This document shows, one piece after another, positions 50,920-60,464 of a DNA stretch of 64,000 nt. Source of the stretch: Methylomarinum vadi (lineage in GTDB: Bacteria > Pseudomonadota > Gammaproteobacteria > Methylococcales > Methylomonadaceae). Numbering within the stretch: the first letter of the stretch is position 1; every line of letters starts with the position of its first letter. Under the pieces are notes generated by a model that did no database searches, was not told where the DNA came from, and worked only from the letters and a program-made list of their open reading frames with translations. Both the position numbers and the translations under genes were made by a program. The stretch lies in NCBI RefSeq assembly GCF_000733935.1, contig NZ_JPON01000001.1, positions 3,093,501 through 3,157,500 on the forward strand, given 5' to 3'.

Positions 50920-51727
50920 CGACGGCCGTTAGGCTGATTAGGGTGGACAGCAACTTGATGCCCATAAGCAATAGTAACGCGGCAATCAATGGCCTGAGGA
51001 TTCGGTCGGGCAGTTTCTTGCCCAACAGACTGCCCAGATAAATAGCGGGCAAACCGCCGGCCAGTAGCCCGAATAACAGGGCGAAGTCGATCGAACCGAA
51101 ATGCAAATGACCGAGACCGGCTATGGCCGTTAACGGAACGGCGTGGGCCAGATCGGTGCCGACAATACTGATCGGGCGTTTGTATGGATAGAGCAAGAAA
51201 AGAATGGCCGAACCGATTGCGCCGGCGCCGACCGAGGACAGTGTCACGACGACGCCGAGCAGGCAACCGGCGAGTACGGTGATCGCCGGGCGGTTGTCGC
51301 GGACCAATCTGACCAACAGACTGCCGTTATGTTTGCTGTGAACATAGCTTAACAAACGGTTCTTGATGACGATGATTAGCGCGGTCAATATCAGCATGAT
51401 TCCTAAAGTGCCGATGATCAGATGATCGTAATTGATGTTTGACGCACGCAAGCGCTCCAGCAAAGATATGGTCAATATCGAGCAGGGCACGCTGCCGCTT
51501 CCGAGCAGCAAGACGATTTTCCAGTCGACAGTACCCTGTTTGTGATGAAAAAACACGCCGCTGCACTTGGTGATGGCCGCATAAAACAGGTCCGTACCCA
51601 CCGCGATCGCAGGAGTGAAACCGAATCCCATGACTAGGATGGGGGTCATCAAGGAACCGCCGCCGACGCCGGTCAAGCCTATTATCAAACCCACTAAGGA
51701 GCCGGCCGCTATGTGTATTAATTCCAT
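50906..51727 (-). CDS. TauE/SafE (TSUP) family anion transporter
   Basis: 273 residues and about eight membrane helices. The N-terminal GLIIGLTGVGGGSLMTPIL motif and the second-half counterpart LSSVGAGAIGSAILFLLYP are the duplicated TSUP signatures. Such transporters move sulfite, sulfonates or thiosulfate-like anions. It is divergent from a CysB-like regulator, whose family controls sulfur assimilation, so a sulfur anion is the likely substrate. The first gene of this window is another TSUP member. Confidence 0.88.
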   Translation of the reverse strand: MELIHIAAGSLVGLIIGLTGVGGGSLMTPILVMGFGFTPAIAVGTDLFYAAITKCSGVFFHHKQGTVDWKIVLLLGSGSVPCSILTISLLERLRASNINYDHLIIGTLGIMLILTALIIVIKNRLLSYVHSKHNGSLLVRLVRDNRPAITVLAGCLLGVVVTLSSVGAGAIGSAILFLLYPYKRPISIVGTDLAHAVPLTAIAGLGHLHFGSIDFALLFGLLAGGLPAIYLGSLLGKKLPDRILRPLIAALLLLMGIKLLSTLISLTAVVNIF

Positions 51728-51826
51728 TGGTGCTTTAAATCTAAATTGAAATGAGCGGCAACTATAATGTAGATGATATATATTTAATAGTGATAAAAAA
51801 TTATATAGTTATTCTAAAAACAGATA
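51728..51826. promoter_or_regulatory. AT-rich divergent promoter region, tauE-like and cysB-like genes
   Basis: This 99-base gap is very AT-rich (for example TATATTTAATAG and AAAAAATTATATAG). CysB binds long, AT-rich, weakly conserved sites, so control of both genes from here is plausible. Confidence 0.45.
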
Positions 51827-52831
51827 ATGAAGCTGCAACAATTACGCTATTTGTGCGAGATCGAACGGCAGAACATGAATATATCCAAAGCTGCGGCCGC
51901 TTTGTTTACTTCGCAATCCGGGGTCAGCAAGCAGATTCAACTTCTGGAACAGGAATTGAATGTTCAGTTGTTCCGGCGTAAGGGCAAGCATTTGCTGGCT
52001 TTCAGTGAGGCTGGGGAAAAAGTTTTGTACTATGCCAAGGAGGCTTTGCAAAAAGTCGAGAATATTCGGCTGCTGGCGGATGAATTAAACCGTTCCCAGC
52101 AATCCCTGACCTTGGCGACCACCCATACTCAAGCGCGTTATGTGTTGCCGAAGGTTGTCGAGCAATTTTTACGCGTTTATCCCGCTATCGATCTGCATCT
52201 TCATCAGGGCACCCCCAGCCAAATCGCCGACATGCTGGAGCGGGGCGAGGTCGATATCGCGATTGCCACGGAGGCATTGGCCGATCGCGAGGCATTACTA
52301 TCCATGCCTTGTTACCAATGGAGCCGCAGTATCATTACCCGGCAGGGGCATCCCTTGACGCAACTGTCCTCGGTCGCGCTGGCCGACGTGGCGCGCTATC
52401 CGATCATTACCTATGTCCAGGGGTTCACCGGCCGCGAGCAATTGGACGAAACCTTCCGCCGAGAACGGCTACAGCCGGACTTCGTGCTGACGGCGGTCGA
52501 TGCCGACGTGATCAAAACCTACGTTCGTCTGGGCCTGGGTATCGGCATCATCGCCGACATGGCTTTTCATCCGGACCAGGACCGGGATCTACAGGCGCTC
52601 AATGCCAAGAATCTGTTCGGTGTCAGTACCAGCCGGATCGCGATCAAGCGGGACAAATACATCAAGGATTATGTTTTTCGTTTCATCGAAATGTTCGCTC
52701 CGCATTTGTCCGCAGATGTCGTCAAACAAGCCCTGCTTTGTTCGAACAACGCGGAAGCTGAAAAACTGTTCGCCGATTTTGTCGTGCCGATCTACCGGCC
52801 ACCGAAACCGAGTGAACATGAACTTCAATAA
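51827..52831 (+). CDS. cysB: CysB-like LysR-family regulator
   Basis: 334 residues. The N-terminal winged helix-turn-helix (MKLQQLRYLCEIERQNMNISKAAAALFTSQ, cut short here) continues into QSGVSKQIQLLEQEL, which matches CysB closely. The effector domain has LATTHTQARYVLPKVVEQF, the CysB signature for the N-acetylserine/sulfate site, and the length (about 330) and C-terminal extension fit CysB/Cbl rather than shorter LysR proteins. It would activate sulfate-assimilation genes when N-acetylserine accumulates. It diverges from a TSUP transporter. Confidence 0.92.
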   Translation: MKLQQLRYLCEIERQNMNISKAAAALFTSQSGVSKQIQLLEQELNVQLFRRKGKHLLAFSEAGEKVLYYAKEALQKVENIRLLADELNRSQQSLTLATTHTQARYVLPKVVEQFLRVYPAIDLHLHQGTPSQIADMLERGEVDIAIATEALADREALLSMPCYQWSRSIITRQGHPLTQLSSVALADVARYPIITYVQGFTGREQLDETFRRERLQPDFVLTAVDADVIKTYVRLGLGIGIIADMAFHPDQDRDLQALNAKNLFGVSTSRIAIKRDKYIKDYVFRFIEMFAPHLSADVVKQALLCSNNAEAEKLFADFVVPIYRPPKPSEHELQ

Positions 52832-52948
52832 TTCCGTTTGATGAGGTGGATAATCAAGAATGAGTGTCCGGCTTATGTTTCGCTAAGCTTATTCCCCATT
52901 ATTTTTACGCATAGGAATTTGCAATTGCCATCAAAATTGGATGAGGCA

Positions 52949-52977
52949 ATGCCGGATCGGCTGAACTGGCCCGGCAT
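52949..52977 (+). terminator. stem-loop after cysB
   Basis: ATGCCGG and CCGGCAT are perfect 7-base arms around 15 bases, about 120 bases past the cysB stop. No uridine run follows, so the assignment is weak. Confidence 0.35.
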
Positions 52978-53107
52978 CTGCAATCCGTCGGTAGGGTTCT
53001 CCGGGATTGTATGAGGAGAGGATGGCTAGAGCTAGAATCCGCTCTGATAAAATGGTACAGTTTCGCTCTTATGTTAAGTCATCTGTCAGACTATCGACGC
53101 TAAATCC

Positions 53108-53548
53108 ATGAAAAAAAAGAATTCTACGATTAATTATTTTATTGCGCTCGCGACCATGTTTTTTTTGGCCGCTTCCCTATCGGGGTGTTCCGACGACAAA
53201 CCCAAGACTGTCGCCAAAAAGGCCGTGCATAATCCCTTCGATCATTCCCACGATGCCGATGTGACCGATTTGGAAAAGCATAAGTTCGAACATGATTTTG
53301 CCGAGCAATGCGTGCAACGGGAGATCAAGAATTCGGTCAATAAGGCCGAGGACAAGCTACGTTACGCTAAGCCATGCATGTGCATCGCGAAATATATGAT
53401 GAAAGATCTGACCGCGGTGGAAGCGGAGAAATTTCTGAAAGAACATAAGGACACCCAATCGCTGCGCATCCGTTTCGAAAACGCCGCTTACCATTGCTTG
53501 CAGCAGACTAATCAAGCAAAAACCCCGCAATTGTTCGGCAAGCGTTAA
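53108..53548 (+). CDS. predicted lipoprotein with conserved cysteines
   Basis: 146 residues. Lipoprotein signal with lipobox LSGC, then a His/Asp-rich linker (FDHSHDADVTD) and a compact helical domain with four cysteines: AEQCVQRE, KPCMCIAKYMM and YHCLQQ. The cysteines could form two disulfides in the periplasm, and the linker could bind metal. I do not recognise the family. It stands alone between cysB and hemL with its own upstream region, preceded by 276 bases without a gene. Confidence 0.7.
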   Translation: MKKKNSTINYFIALATMFFLAASLSGCSDDKPKTVAKKAVHNPFDHSHDADVTDLEKHKFEHDFAEQCVQREIKNSVNKAEDKLRYAKPCMCIAKYMMKDLTAVEAEKFLKEHKDTQSLRIRFENAAYHCLQQTNQAKTPQLFGKR

Positions 53549-53609
53549 TCAAATTAGTCTTCGCATTGTCCATTAGCCGCTGCTAACGGTTGGTGGGCAA
53601 TACTCGAGG

Positions 53610-53642
53610 GATGGCTGGAAACAGGTATTTCTACCGGCCATC
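53610..53642 (+). promoter_or_regulatory. stem-loop in the hemL leader
   Basis: GATGGCTGG and CCGGCCATC pair with one mismatch; an alternative inner hairpin GGTA-TTTC-TACC overlaps. It ends 48 bases before the hemL ATG. It could be a terminator of the preceding gene or a leader element. Confidence 0.35.
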
Positions 53643-53689
53643 ACTTATCAGTTCACATCTGTCATCAACCAATCAACAGCAACATCATC

Positions 53690-54970
53690 ATGACTCAGTC
53701 AGCCGAATTATTTTCTCAGGCGAAACAAGTAATTCCGGGCGGTGTTAATTCGCCAGTCCGTTCCTTTAGCGGCGTCGGCGGAACGCCGGTCTATTTCGAC
53801 CACGCTTCCGGGGCTTATGTATTCGATAGCGAAAATAAACGCTATATCGATTATGTCGGGTCCTGGGGACCGATGATTCTTGGCCATGCCCATCCCGAAG
53901 TGATTGCCGCAGTCAAGGAAACGGCGGAAAAAGGCCTCAGTTTCGGCGCGCCGACCGAAATCGAGACCCGCATGGCCGCCAAGGTTTGTGAACTGGTGCC
54001 GTCGGTCGATCTGGTGCGGATGGTCAGTTCCGGCACCGAGGCCACCATGAGTGCGTTGCGTCTTGCCCGCGGCTATACCGGGCGCGACAAGATCGTCAAA
54101 TTCGAGGGCTGTTATCACGGCCATTCCGATTCGCTGCTGGTGAAGGCCGGGTCCGGCGCCTTAACCTTGGGTGTGCCCAGCTCGCCCGGCGTGCCGGCGG
54201 CGCTAGCGGCGGACACGATTACCTTGACCTATAACGATAGCGACGCGGTTAGGGAAGCCTTTGCTGCGAGCGGTGAGCAGATCGCCTGCATCATCGTCGA
54301 GCCGGTGGCCGGCAATATGAATTGTATCCCCCCGGAACCGGGATTTTTGGAGACCTTGCGGGACGTTTGCGACCAATACGGCAGCGTGTTGATTTTCGAT
54401 GAAGTGATGACCGGTTTTCGCGTTGGCTTGCACGGTGCCCAAGGTTACTATGGAGTCATGCCCGATTTGACCACGTTGGGCAAGGTGATCGGCGGCGGCA
54501 TGCCGGTCGGCGCGTTCGGCGGCCGGCACGAGATCATGCAGCATCTGGCGCCGCTCGGGCCGGTCTATCAGGCGGGCACGTTGTCCGGTAATCCGGTGGC
54601 GATGGCGGCCGGTCTGAAAACATTGGAGTTGATTTCGGTTCCGGGGTTTTATGACGAATTGAGTCGCAAAACCGAAAAATTGGCCGCCGGCATGCGGCAA
54701 CAGGCGGCAACGGCCGGCATCGCGTTGAGTTGCAACCAGGTCGGCGGCATGTTCGGCTTGTTTTTTACCGGCGAGGAAAGAGTCAGTCGTTTCGCCCAAG
54801 TGATGCAATGCGACCAGAAATTATTCAAGCGTTTTTTTCATGCCATGCTGGATGAAGGCGTTTATCTGGCGCCGTCCGCGTTCGAAGCCGGCTTCGTTTC
54901 TGCCGCGCATAGCGATGAGGACTTGGAGGAAACGCTGCAGGCCGCCGGCAAGGTGTTTAAATCGCTTTAA
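53690..54970 (+). CDS. hemL: glutamate-1-semialdehyde 2,1-aminomutase
   Basis: 426 residues, class III aminotransferase fold. The PLP lysine is K265 in [17 protein letters not shown]; the [27 protein letters not shown] and [11 protein letters not shown] stretches are the family's substrate region. It makes 5-aminolevulinate in the C5 route to haem, relevant to the two c-type cytochromes of this window. Its stop overlaps the rmuC ATG by one base. Confidence 0.97.
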   Translation: MTQSAELFSQAKQVIPGGVNSPVRSFSGVGGTPVYFDHASGAYVFDSENKRYIDYVGSWGPMILGHAHPEVIAAVKETAEKGLSFGAPTEIETRMAAKVCELVPSVDLVRMVSSGTEATMSALRLARGYTGRDKIVKFEGCYHGHSDSLLVKAGSGALTLGVPSSPGVPAALAADTITLTYNDSDAVREAFAASGEQIACIIVEPVAGNMNCIPPEPGFLETLRDVCDQYGSVLIFDEVMTGFRVGLHGAQGYYGVMPDLTTLGKVIGGGMPVGAFGGRHEIMQHLAPLGPVYQAGTLSGNPVAMAAGLKTLELISVPGFYDELSRKTEKLAAGMRQQAATAGIALSCNQVGGMFGLFFTGEERVSRFAQVMQCDQKLFKRFFHAMLDEGVYLAPSAFEAGFVSAAHSDEDLEETLQAAGKVFKSL

Positions 54971-56331
54971 TGGTCGGGATGCAACAACTGTGGCCGCTAT
55001 TGGCGGCCGCACTGGTCGGTTTTCTGCTCGGTTGGGCGTTGATCGGCATAAAGTATCGCAAACAGGGTCAACACCTCACCGAACTGGAAGAGATATTAAT
55101 CCAGAAAAAAGAGGAACAGCAGCAGTTTGCCGTCAAACTGGCCGTCGCCGAAGAAAAGCTCGAGCATTTTTCGGCCCAAAATGATGAATCCCGCCAATTA
55201 CAGCAACAATTGATCCAGGCTAACACAGCCAATGCGGAACTGCGGACCCAGTTGCGGGAGCAGCAACAACACAACGACGAAAAAATACAATTGCTGCACA
55301 ATGCCGAAGCCCAGTTGAAGATCCAGTTTGAAAATCTGGCCAACCGTATTTTCGAGGAGCGCGGCAAGCAATTCAGCGAGCAGAATAAGACCAGCATAGA
55401 ACACCTGGTTATGCCGCTGAAACAACAGTTGGGCGATTTCAAGTCCCGTTTGGAGGCGGTCTACGACAACGAGAGCAAAGACCGAATCTCTCTTCGCGAG
55501 GAAATCGCCTCGTTGCGGCGCGATACCGCGAAAATGAATCAGGAAGCGCTGAACCTGACCCGGGCGCTGAAAGGCGACAAGAAGGCGCAGGGCAACTGGG
55601 GCGAAATGATACTGGAAAAGGTACTGGAGCAGTCCGGGTTACGTAAGGGCATCGAATACGAAACCCAGGGCGCGTTCCGCGATGCCGACAATAAATTATT
55701 CAAACCCGACGTCATTGTCCGCCTGCCGGAAGACAAAGATGTCATAATCGATTCCAAGGTGTCGTTGCTGGCCTATGAGCGTTACTGTTCGGCGGAGGAG
55801 GAGCGGGAAAGAAGACAGGCCCTGAAAGAACACAGCGACGCCGTCAGAAACCATATCAGGACCTTGAGCGATAAGGATTATTCGTCGCTACAGGGCCTCC
55901 GCTCATTGGATTTCGTATTATTGTTCATGCCGATCGAAGCGGCGTTCATGGCGGCTTTTCAGGCTGACGAAAAGCTGTTTTCGGAGGCCTTCGAGCATAA
56001 GATCGTCGTCGTAACGCCGACGACGTTGCTGGCGACGTTACGAACGATACAAAACATTTGGCGCTACGAACAGCAGAATGAAAACGCCAAGGCCATCGCC
56101 GACAAGGCCGGCTCTCTCTACGATAAAATTCGCGGTTTCGTCGAAGACCTGGAGCGGCTCGGTAACCAGCTAGCCACGGTCAACAAGACCTATGACGCGG
56201 TGATGAATAAACTGACTACGGGCCAGGGCAATCTGGTGCGCCAGGCCGACAGTTTTGTGGAATTGGGCGTAAAGGTTAAGAAAAAACTGCCGAAATCGGT
56301 GACGGAAAGGGCTGGCTTGGGGGACGATTAA
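54970..56331 (+). CDS. rmuC: RmuC family protein
   Basis: 453 residues. One N-terminal membrane helix (LWPLLAAALVGFLLGWALIG), a long coiled coil (residues about 35-200), then the RmuC core with GNWGEMILEKVLEQSGL, DVIIDSKVSL and LLFMPIEAAFMAAF, a nuclease-like fold. RmuC limits inversions at short repeats in E. coli, by an unknown mechanism. It is translationally coupled to hemL. Confidence 0.93.
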   Translation: MVGMQQLWPLLAAALVGFLLGWALIGIKYRKQGQHLTELEEILIQKKEEQQQFAVKLAVAEEKLEHFSAQNDESRQLQQQLIQANTANAELRTQLREQQQHNDEKIQLLHNAEAQLKIQFENLANRIFEERGKQFSEQNKTSIEHLVMPLKQQLGDFKSRLEAVYDNESKDRISLREEIASLRRDTAKMNQEALNLTRALKGDKKAQGNWGEMILEKVLEQSGLRKGIEYETQGAFRDADNKLFKPDVIVRLPEDKDVIIDSKVSLLAYERYCSAEEERERRQALKEHSDAVRNHIRTLSDKDYSSLQGLRSLDFVLLFMPIEAAFMAAFQADEKLFSEAFEHKIVVVTPTTLLATLRTIQNIWRYEQQNENAKAIADKAGSLYDKIRGFVEDLERLGNQLATVNKTYDAVMNKLTTGQGNLVRQADSFVELGVKVKKKLPKSVTERAGLGDD

Positions 56332-56374
56332 GCGCGCTAGGATTTCGCTGCGCTCTACCCATCCCCTAACCATG

Positions 56375-56680
56375 CTACTCGCTATTGCTGTGCGCCAGGA
56401 CAAAGGCGGTGAGCTTTTTGAAATCTTCGGCCTTGATATTGGGGAAAGAAGGCATCATTAAGGAGCCCGATTTGACTTTGTGAATGACATAGGTGGGATT
56501 GGCGTTTTTCGGGTCTATATGAAAAATTGCACCTTTGTCGTCCGCTTTATGACACTCGGCGCAGGCGGACTGATAAATTTCTTCGCCGCTGGCCTGGGGT
56601 TCCGGCGTATAATCGCGCGAACAGGCATTGAGTAGGGTTAGGGAGAGGGCGGATGCGGTTATTATTGTTATTCGATTCAT
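56375..56680 (-). CDS. small c-type cytochrome lipoprotein (cytochrome c5-like)
   Basis: 101 residues. Signal with lipobox LNAC gives a lipid anchor, then a single haem c site CAECH and a distal methionine candidate in LMMPSFPN. The compact fold resembles cytochrome c5/c-555-type electron carriers. AGGAG precedes the ATG at 56680; a longer frame from 56758 would hide the lipoprotein signal. It starts 9 bases after pyrC' ends on the same strand, so it may be its last operon member, though a functional link is not obvious. Confidence 0.82.
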   Translation of the reverse strand: MNRITIITASALSLTLLNACSRDYTPEPQASGEEIYQSACAECHKADDKGAIFHIDPKNANPTYVIHKVKSGSLMMPSFPNIKAEDFKKLTAFVLAHSNSE

Positions 56681-56688
56681 CGAGGCTC

Positions 56689-57966
56689 CTATTGCTGATA
56701 AATGGTTCGACCGGCCTGCAGGGTATGAGTGACTTTTCCTTGCAGGCTCTTGTTCCAAAAAGGCGTGTTTTTCCCGGCGCTTTGCCAGCTGTCATGACCG
56801 ACGAGCCAGGATTGCTCCGGTGCGAAAATACAGATGTCGGCTCCCAGGCCCGGCGTTAGCGCACCTTTGTCCAAGCCCAAAATTTTGGCGGGCTTTTCCG
56901 TCAGGGCCGCGATTGACTGGGTCAGGCTGATGGGATGTTCGCGGCTGAGTCGCAAGGTCAACGGCAACAAGGTTTCCAGGGCGGCGATACCGGCCTGGGT
57001 TTCCGGGAAGGCACCCAGTTTCGCATCCAAATCGTGGGGCTGATGATCCGAGCAAATGGCGTCGATCGTGCCGTTGACCAAGCCGTTGCGCAGGAATTGT
57101 TTATCGCTGTCGCTGCGGAAGGGCGGGTCGACGTGGTAGGCGCTGTCGAACGGGATCATGTCGTCTTCGGTCAGATGCAGCTGATGAATGGCGACATCGG
57201 CGGTGACATTGAGGCCGTATTTTTTCGCCTGTTGCAGCTTGATGACAGAGCCCTTGCAACTGATGCGGCTGAAATGCACGCGGCAGCCGGTCAATTGCGC
57301 CAGTTCCAAGCATTGCGCCACGGCCACCGTTTCGGCGGCGGCCGGAATGCCGGGTAGGCCGTAACGGCTAGCGAAAGCGCCATCGTGGGCGCAGCCGTCG
57401 GCGCTCAGGGACGGTTCGTTGGGACGATAAATCAATAACAGGCCATGACTGTCGGCATACTCCATCGCCCGCCGCAAAATCTGCAACTTGGTCAGCGGCA
57501 AGTCGGCGTTGCCGACGGCGATACAACCAGCCTGTTTTAATGCGAACATCGAACTGATCTCATTACCCGCCAGTCGTTGAGTCAGCGCGCCGATGGGGAG
57601 GATTTGTTCGTAACCGGCTTTTTCCGATTTGTCCTTGATGTATTCGACCACGGCAGGCGTATCGATGACCGGATTGGTGTCGGGTGGCAGACACAGAGTC
57701 GTCACGCCGGCCGCCGCGGCGGCGCGGGTTTCCGATTGTATATTGCCCTTGCGGGTGTGTCCCGGTTCGCGCAGACGGGCACTTAGGTCGATGAAGCCGG
57801 GGCAGACGATTTGCTGTTCGGCTTCGATGATGCGATCAGGGGTAAAAGCTTCCAGCTCGTCGCCGACAGCAATGATGTTACCGTCGGCAACACTGACCGA
57901 CCCCTGGCGATCCAGATTATTGGCAGGGTCGATGATTCTGCCGCCGCGGATTAAAAGTTTGCTCAT
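56689..57966 (-). CDS. dihydroorotase-like protein, predicted inactive (PyrC'/PyrX)
   Basis: 425 residues, amidohydrolase fold. It keeps the outline of type I dihydroorotase (GFIDL..RLREPG; later [10 protein letters not shown] with the catalytic-site Asp) but the metal-binding His-x-His is replaced: the family's D-x-H-x-H-LREPG reads [10 protein letters not shown]. The later metal His near VHFSRIS is also an Arg. Non-catalytic PyrC' proteins with these losses are known in Pseudomonas, where they are needed for assembly of aspartate transcarbamoylase. The ATG at 57966 overlaps the pyrB stop, supporting complex formation with PyrB. A real dihydroorotase should be elsewhere. Confidence 0.9.
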   Translation of the reverse strand: MSKLLIRGGRIIDPANNLDRQGSVSVADGNIIAVGDELEAFTPDRIIEAEQQIVCPGFIDLSARLREPGHTRKGNIQSETRAAAAAGVTTLCLPPDTNPVIDTPAVVEYIKDKSEKAGYEQILPIGALTQRLAGNEISSMFALKQAGCIAVGNADLPLTKLQILRRAMEYADSHGLLLIYRPNEPSLSADGCAHDGAFASRYGLPGIPAAAETVAVAQCLELAQLTGCRVHFSRISCKGSVIKLQQAKKYGLNVTADVAIHQLHLTEDDMIPFDSAYHVDPPFRSDSDKQFLRNGLVNGTIDAICSDHQPHDLDAKLGAFPETQAGIAALETLLPLTLRLSREHPISLTQSIAALTEKPAKILGLDKGALTPGLGADICIFAPEQSWLVGHDSWQSAGKNTPFWNKSLQGKVTHTLQAGRTIYQQ

Positions 57967-58943
57967 TGGTTGACTCCACTGCTTTGCATGGCCATCGACA
58001 TTATGGCCATGCGCACGGCGATGCCATTGCTGACTTGTTGCAGGATAACCGACTGCGGTCCGTCGGCGACACTGGATTCGATTTCCACGCCCCGATTGAT
58101 CGGGCCGGGATGCATGACGATAGCGTCCGGCTTGGCCAATTTGACTTTGTGTGCGCTCAAGCCGAAACATTTGAAATATTCGCTTTCGCTCGGCAGCAGC
58201 GCTGAATTCATGCGTTCTTTCTGCAGCCTCAGCATGATGATGACATCAATATCGTCTAGGCCTTGTTCCATGTTGTGGTAAGCCTTGACGCCGAGTCGTT
58301 CGACCTGGGCTGGTAGCAGGGTTTTGGGCGCAATGACCCTGACTTCCTTGGCGCCGAGAATATTGAGCGCTTGAATTTGCGAACGGGCCACACGGGAATG
58401 CAATATGTCACCGATGATCGCGACTTTCAGATTATCGAAATCGTGTTTGTGTTGACGGATGGTAAACATGTCCAGCATGGCCTGGGTGGGATGGGCGTGG
58501 CGTCCGTCGCCGGCATTGATTACGCTGATATGCTGCGCGCAGTTTTCGGCAATGAAATGGGCCGCGCCGCTGATGGCGTGCCGGACTACGAACATATCGA
58601 CATGCATCGCTTCCAGATTGCGGATCGTATCCAGGAGGCTTTCCCCTTTGGACGTCGCGGATGTGGCGATGTTGATGTTCAACACATCGGCGGAAAGTCG
58701 GGTGGCGGCCAGTTCGAACGTGGTGCGGGTGCGGGTGCTGTTTTCGAAAAACAAGTTGGTAATGGTCTTGCCGCGCAGTAAAGGAACCTTTTTGACCTGT
58801 TGTTCCGACATGCCGGCAAACGAGGCGGCGGTGTCGAGGATTTCGGTCAGCATTTCCCGACTAAAGCCTTCGATCGACAGGAAATGCTTTAATTTTCCTT
58901 CCTCGTTCAATTGCAGATTGGCGCTCATGGTATTAGGCTGCAT
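57963..58943 (-). CDS. pyrB: aspartate carbamoyltransferase catalytic chain
   Basis: About 326 residues. Carbamoyl phosphate-binding [29 protein letters not shown] and the C-terminal [13 protein letters not shown] are present. It joins carbamoyl phosphate and aspartate in pyrimidine synthesis. No regulatory chain (PyrI) is adjacent; PyrC' follows instead, the Pseudomonas-type enzyme. The start is uncertain: ATG 58943 or 58928, or a TTG at 58964, all overlapping or touching pyrR. Confidence 0.94.
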   Translation of the reverse strand: MQPNTMSANLQLNEEGKLKHFLSIEGFSREMLTEILDTAASFAGMSEQQVKKVPLLRGKTITNLFFENSTRTRTTFELAATRLSADVLNINIATSATSKGESLLDTIRNLEAMHVDMFVVRHAISGAAHFIAENCAQHISVINAGDGRHAHPTQAMLDMFTIRQHKHDFDNLKVAIIGDILHSRVARSQIQALNILGAKEVRVIAPKTLLPAQVERLGVKAYHNMEQGLDDIDVIIMLRLQKERMNSALLPSESEYFKCFGLSAHKVKLAKPDAIVMHPGPINRGVEIESSVADGPQSVILQQVSNGIAVRMAIMSMAMQSSGVNQ

Positions 58944-59451
58944 GCTCGATGGTTTTGATGTCAATGCTCAAGGGTTCCGGCCCGGTCAGTTTGATGCGTT
59001 GACCCGGTTGCAGGGTGACCTGGCGGCCGCAGCAGTCGGGGCGCAAGGGGATTTGGCGACCGTCCCGTTCGATCAATACCGCCAATAACACTTGGTTAGG
59101 GCGGCCGTAATCGAAAATTTCATTTAGCGCGGCCCGCACGGTGCGGCCGGTATAGAATACGTCATCGACCAGAATGATGTCGCGTCCCTCGACGTGGGAA
59201 GGCAATTGGCTGGTCTTGATTTTGGGGTTCATGCCGATTTGGGAAAAATCGTCGCGATAAAAGGAAATGTCCAAGACCCCTAAGGGTTCCGCTAAGTTAA
59301 GGCGCTGGTGCAGTCGTTCGGCGATCCATACACCGCCGCTGTGGATGCCAATCATCAGCGGATTGTGTAATTGCCGGGACGCGATGGCTTGGCGAAGTTC
59401 CGTTTCCAGGGTGTCCAGTAAGGCGGGAATATCTTGTGTCGTGATTGTCAT
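58933..59451 (-). CDS. pyrR: PyrR, pyrimidine regulatory protein/uracil phosphoribosyltransferase
   Basis: 172 residues of the type I phosphoribosyltransferase fold with the PRPP motif [18 protein letters not shown] and the family motif [12 protein letters not shown]. In Bacillus PyrR controls pyr attenuation; in Pseudomonas relatives it affects pyr gene expression. No attenuator hairpin is evident before pyrB here, as the genes overlap. Overlaps ruvX by 4 bases and pyrB by 11 bases or fewer. Confidence 0.93.
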   Translation of the reverse strand: MTITTQDIPALLDTLETELRQAIASRQLHNPLMIGIHSGGVWIAERLHQRLNLAEPLGVLDISFYRDDFSQIGMNPKIKTSQLPSHVEGRDIILVDDVFYTGRTVRAALNEIFDYGRPNQVLLAVLIERDGRQIPLRPDCCGRQVTLQPGQRIKLTGPEPLSIDIKTIEHAA

Positions 59452-59903
59452 GTGGTTGAGTGTGTATTAAGCCAGCTTTGCAGGATCAACTGGGCCGCCA
59501 GCTGGTCCTGGACTGCCCATAGTTTAGCAGCTCTGACCCCCAGTTCATCGAATAGCATTTGTTTGGCCTCGAAGGTCGACAAGGCTTCGTCAACCTGAAA
59601 GACGGGCAGACGGAAGCGGCCTTCCAGCTGGCGGCAGAATTTTTGCATTCGCGGCGTGATGATGTTGTCCGAGCCGTCGGCTTGTCGGGATATGCCGACC
59701 ACGAGCCCGGCCGGGCGCCATTCCTCGATCAGTTTGGCGATGCTGTCCCAGTCTATTTTTTGCTGGGGCGAGCGTAGGGTCTGCAGCGGACTGGCTGTGC
59801 TGGTGGTAGTTTGGCCGATAGCGACGCCGATCTTTTTGTTGCCGAAGTCGAAGCCCAGGTATGTATCGCTGTTATGTTTGAGTAATGGGTCTGGCTTAGG
59901 CAT
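59448..59903 (-). CDS. ruvX: RuvX/YqgF, putative pre-16S rRNA nuclease
   Basis: 151 residues, RNase H-like fold. The first catalytic Asp is in YLGFDFGNKKIGVAIG and a later Glu/Asp in VDEALSTFEAK. It finishes 16S rRNA 5'-end processing. It overlaps yqgE by 8 bases at its start and pyrR by 4 at its end; yqgE-ruvX-pyrR is a widespread order. Confidence 0.94.
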   Translation of the reverse strand: MPKPDPLLKHNSDTYLGFDFGNKKIGVAIGQTTTSTASPLQTLRSPQQKIDWDSIAKLIEEWRPAGLVVGISRQADGSDNIITPRMQKFCRQLEGRFRLPVFQVDEALSTFEAKQMLFDELGVRAAKLWAVQDQLAAQLILQSWLNTHSTT

Positions 59904-60459
59904 GTCCCGCCGGAGTGGTCAGTTTATTGATATCAATGCCCATTTGACTGGCCGCGGCGTTCCAACGCTGACTGATCGGCATGTCGTAAAGAATATTTTC
60001 CCAGCAAGGGGTATTCAACCAGGCGTTGTCGACAATTTCCCGTTCCAATTGACCGCTGCCCCAGCCGGCATAGCCCAAAGCGATCAGAAAATGTTCCGGA
60101 CCTTCATCGGCAGCGATCGCTTCGAGAATGTCGCGTGAACTGGTCAGGCATGTCGTCGCGGAAATCGCCAATGTGGAATCCCACGTTTTGCCGCAGGGGC
60201 TATGGATAACGAAACCTCTTTCTTGTTGTACCGGGCCGCCGGCAAACACCGGTGTATTTTTAATATGGTCGTAAGGCGTTTGTATCTTCATTTGCTCGAA
60301 AATATCGCCCAGTTTCAGCCCGGCGGAACGGTTGATCACGATGCCCAGCGCTCCTTCGGCATTGTGCTGGCATAAGTAGGTGACCGTGTGCGTAAAATTG
60401 GGGTCAGCCAGGTTTGGCATCGCGATCAGAAATTGATTATTCAAATAGGTAGCAGTCAT
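59896..60459 (-). CDS. yqgE: YqgE/AlgH family protein
   Basis: 187 residues, DUF179/AlgH fold. Typical motifs are NQFLIAMPNLADPNFTHTVTYLC, GALGIVINRSA, VFAGGPVQQERGFVIHS and LGYAGWGSGQLEREI. In Pseudomonas AlgH was linked to alginate regulation, but no biochemical activity is settled. It is the second gene after tonB in this operon. Confidence 0.95.
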   Translation of the reverse strand: MTATYLNNQFLIAMPNLADPNFTHTVTYLCQHNAEGALGIVINRSAGLKLGDIFEQMKIQTPYDHIKNTPVFAGGPVQQERGFVIHSPCGKTWDSTLAISATTCLTSSRDILEAIAADEGPEHFLIALGYAGWGSGQLEREIVDNAWLNTPCWENILYDMPISQRWNAAASQMGIDINKLTTPAGHA

Positions 60460-60464
60460 TTTAT

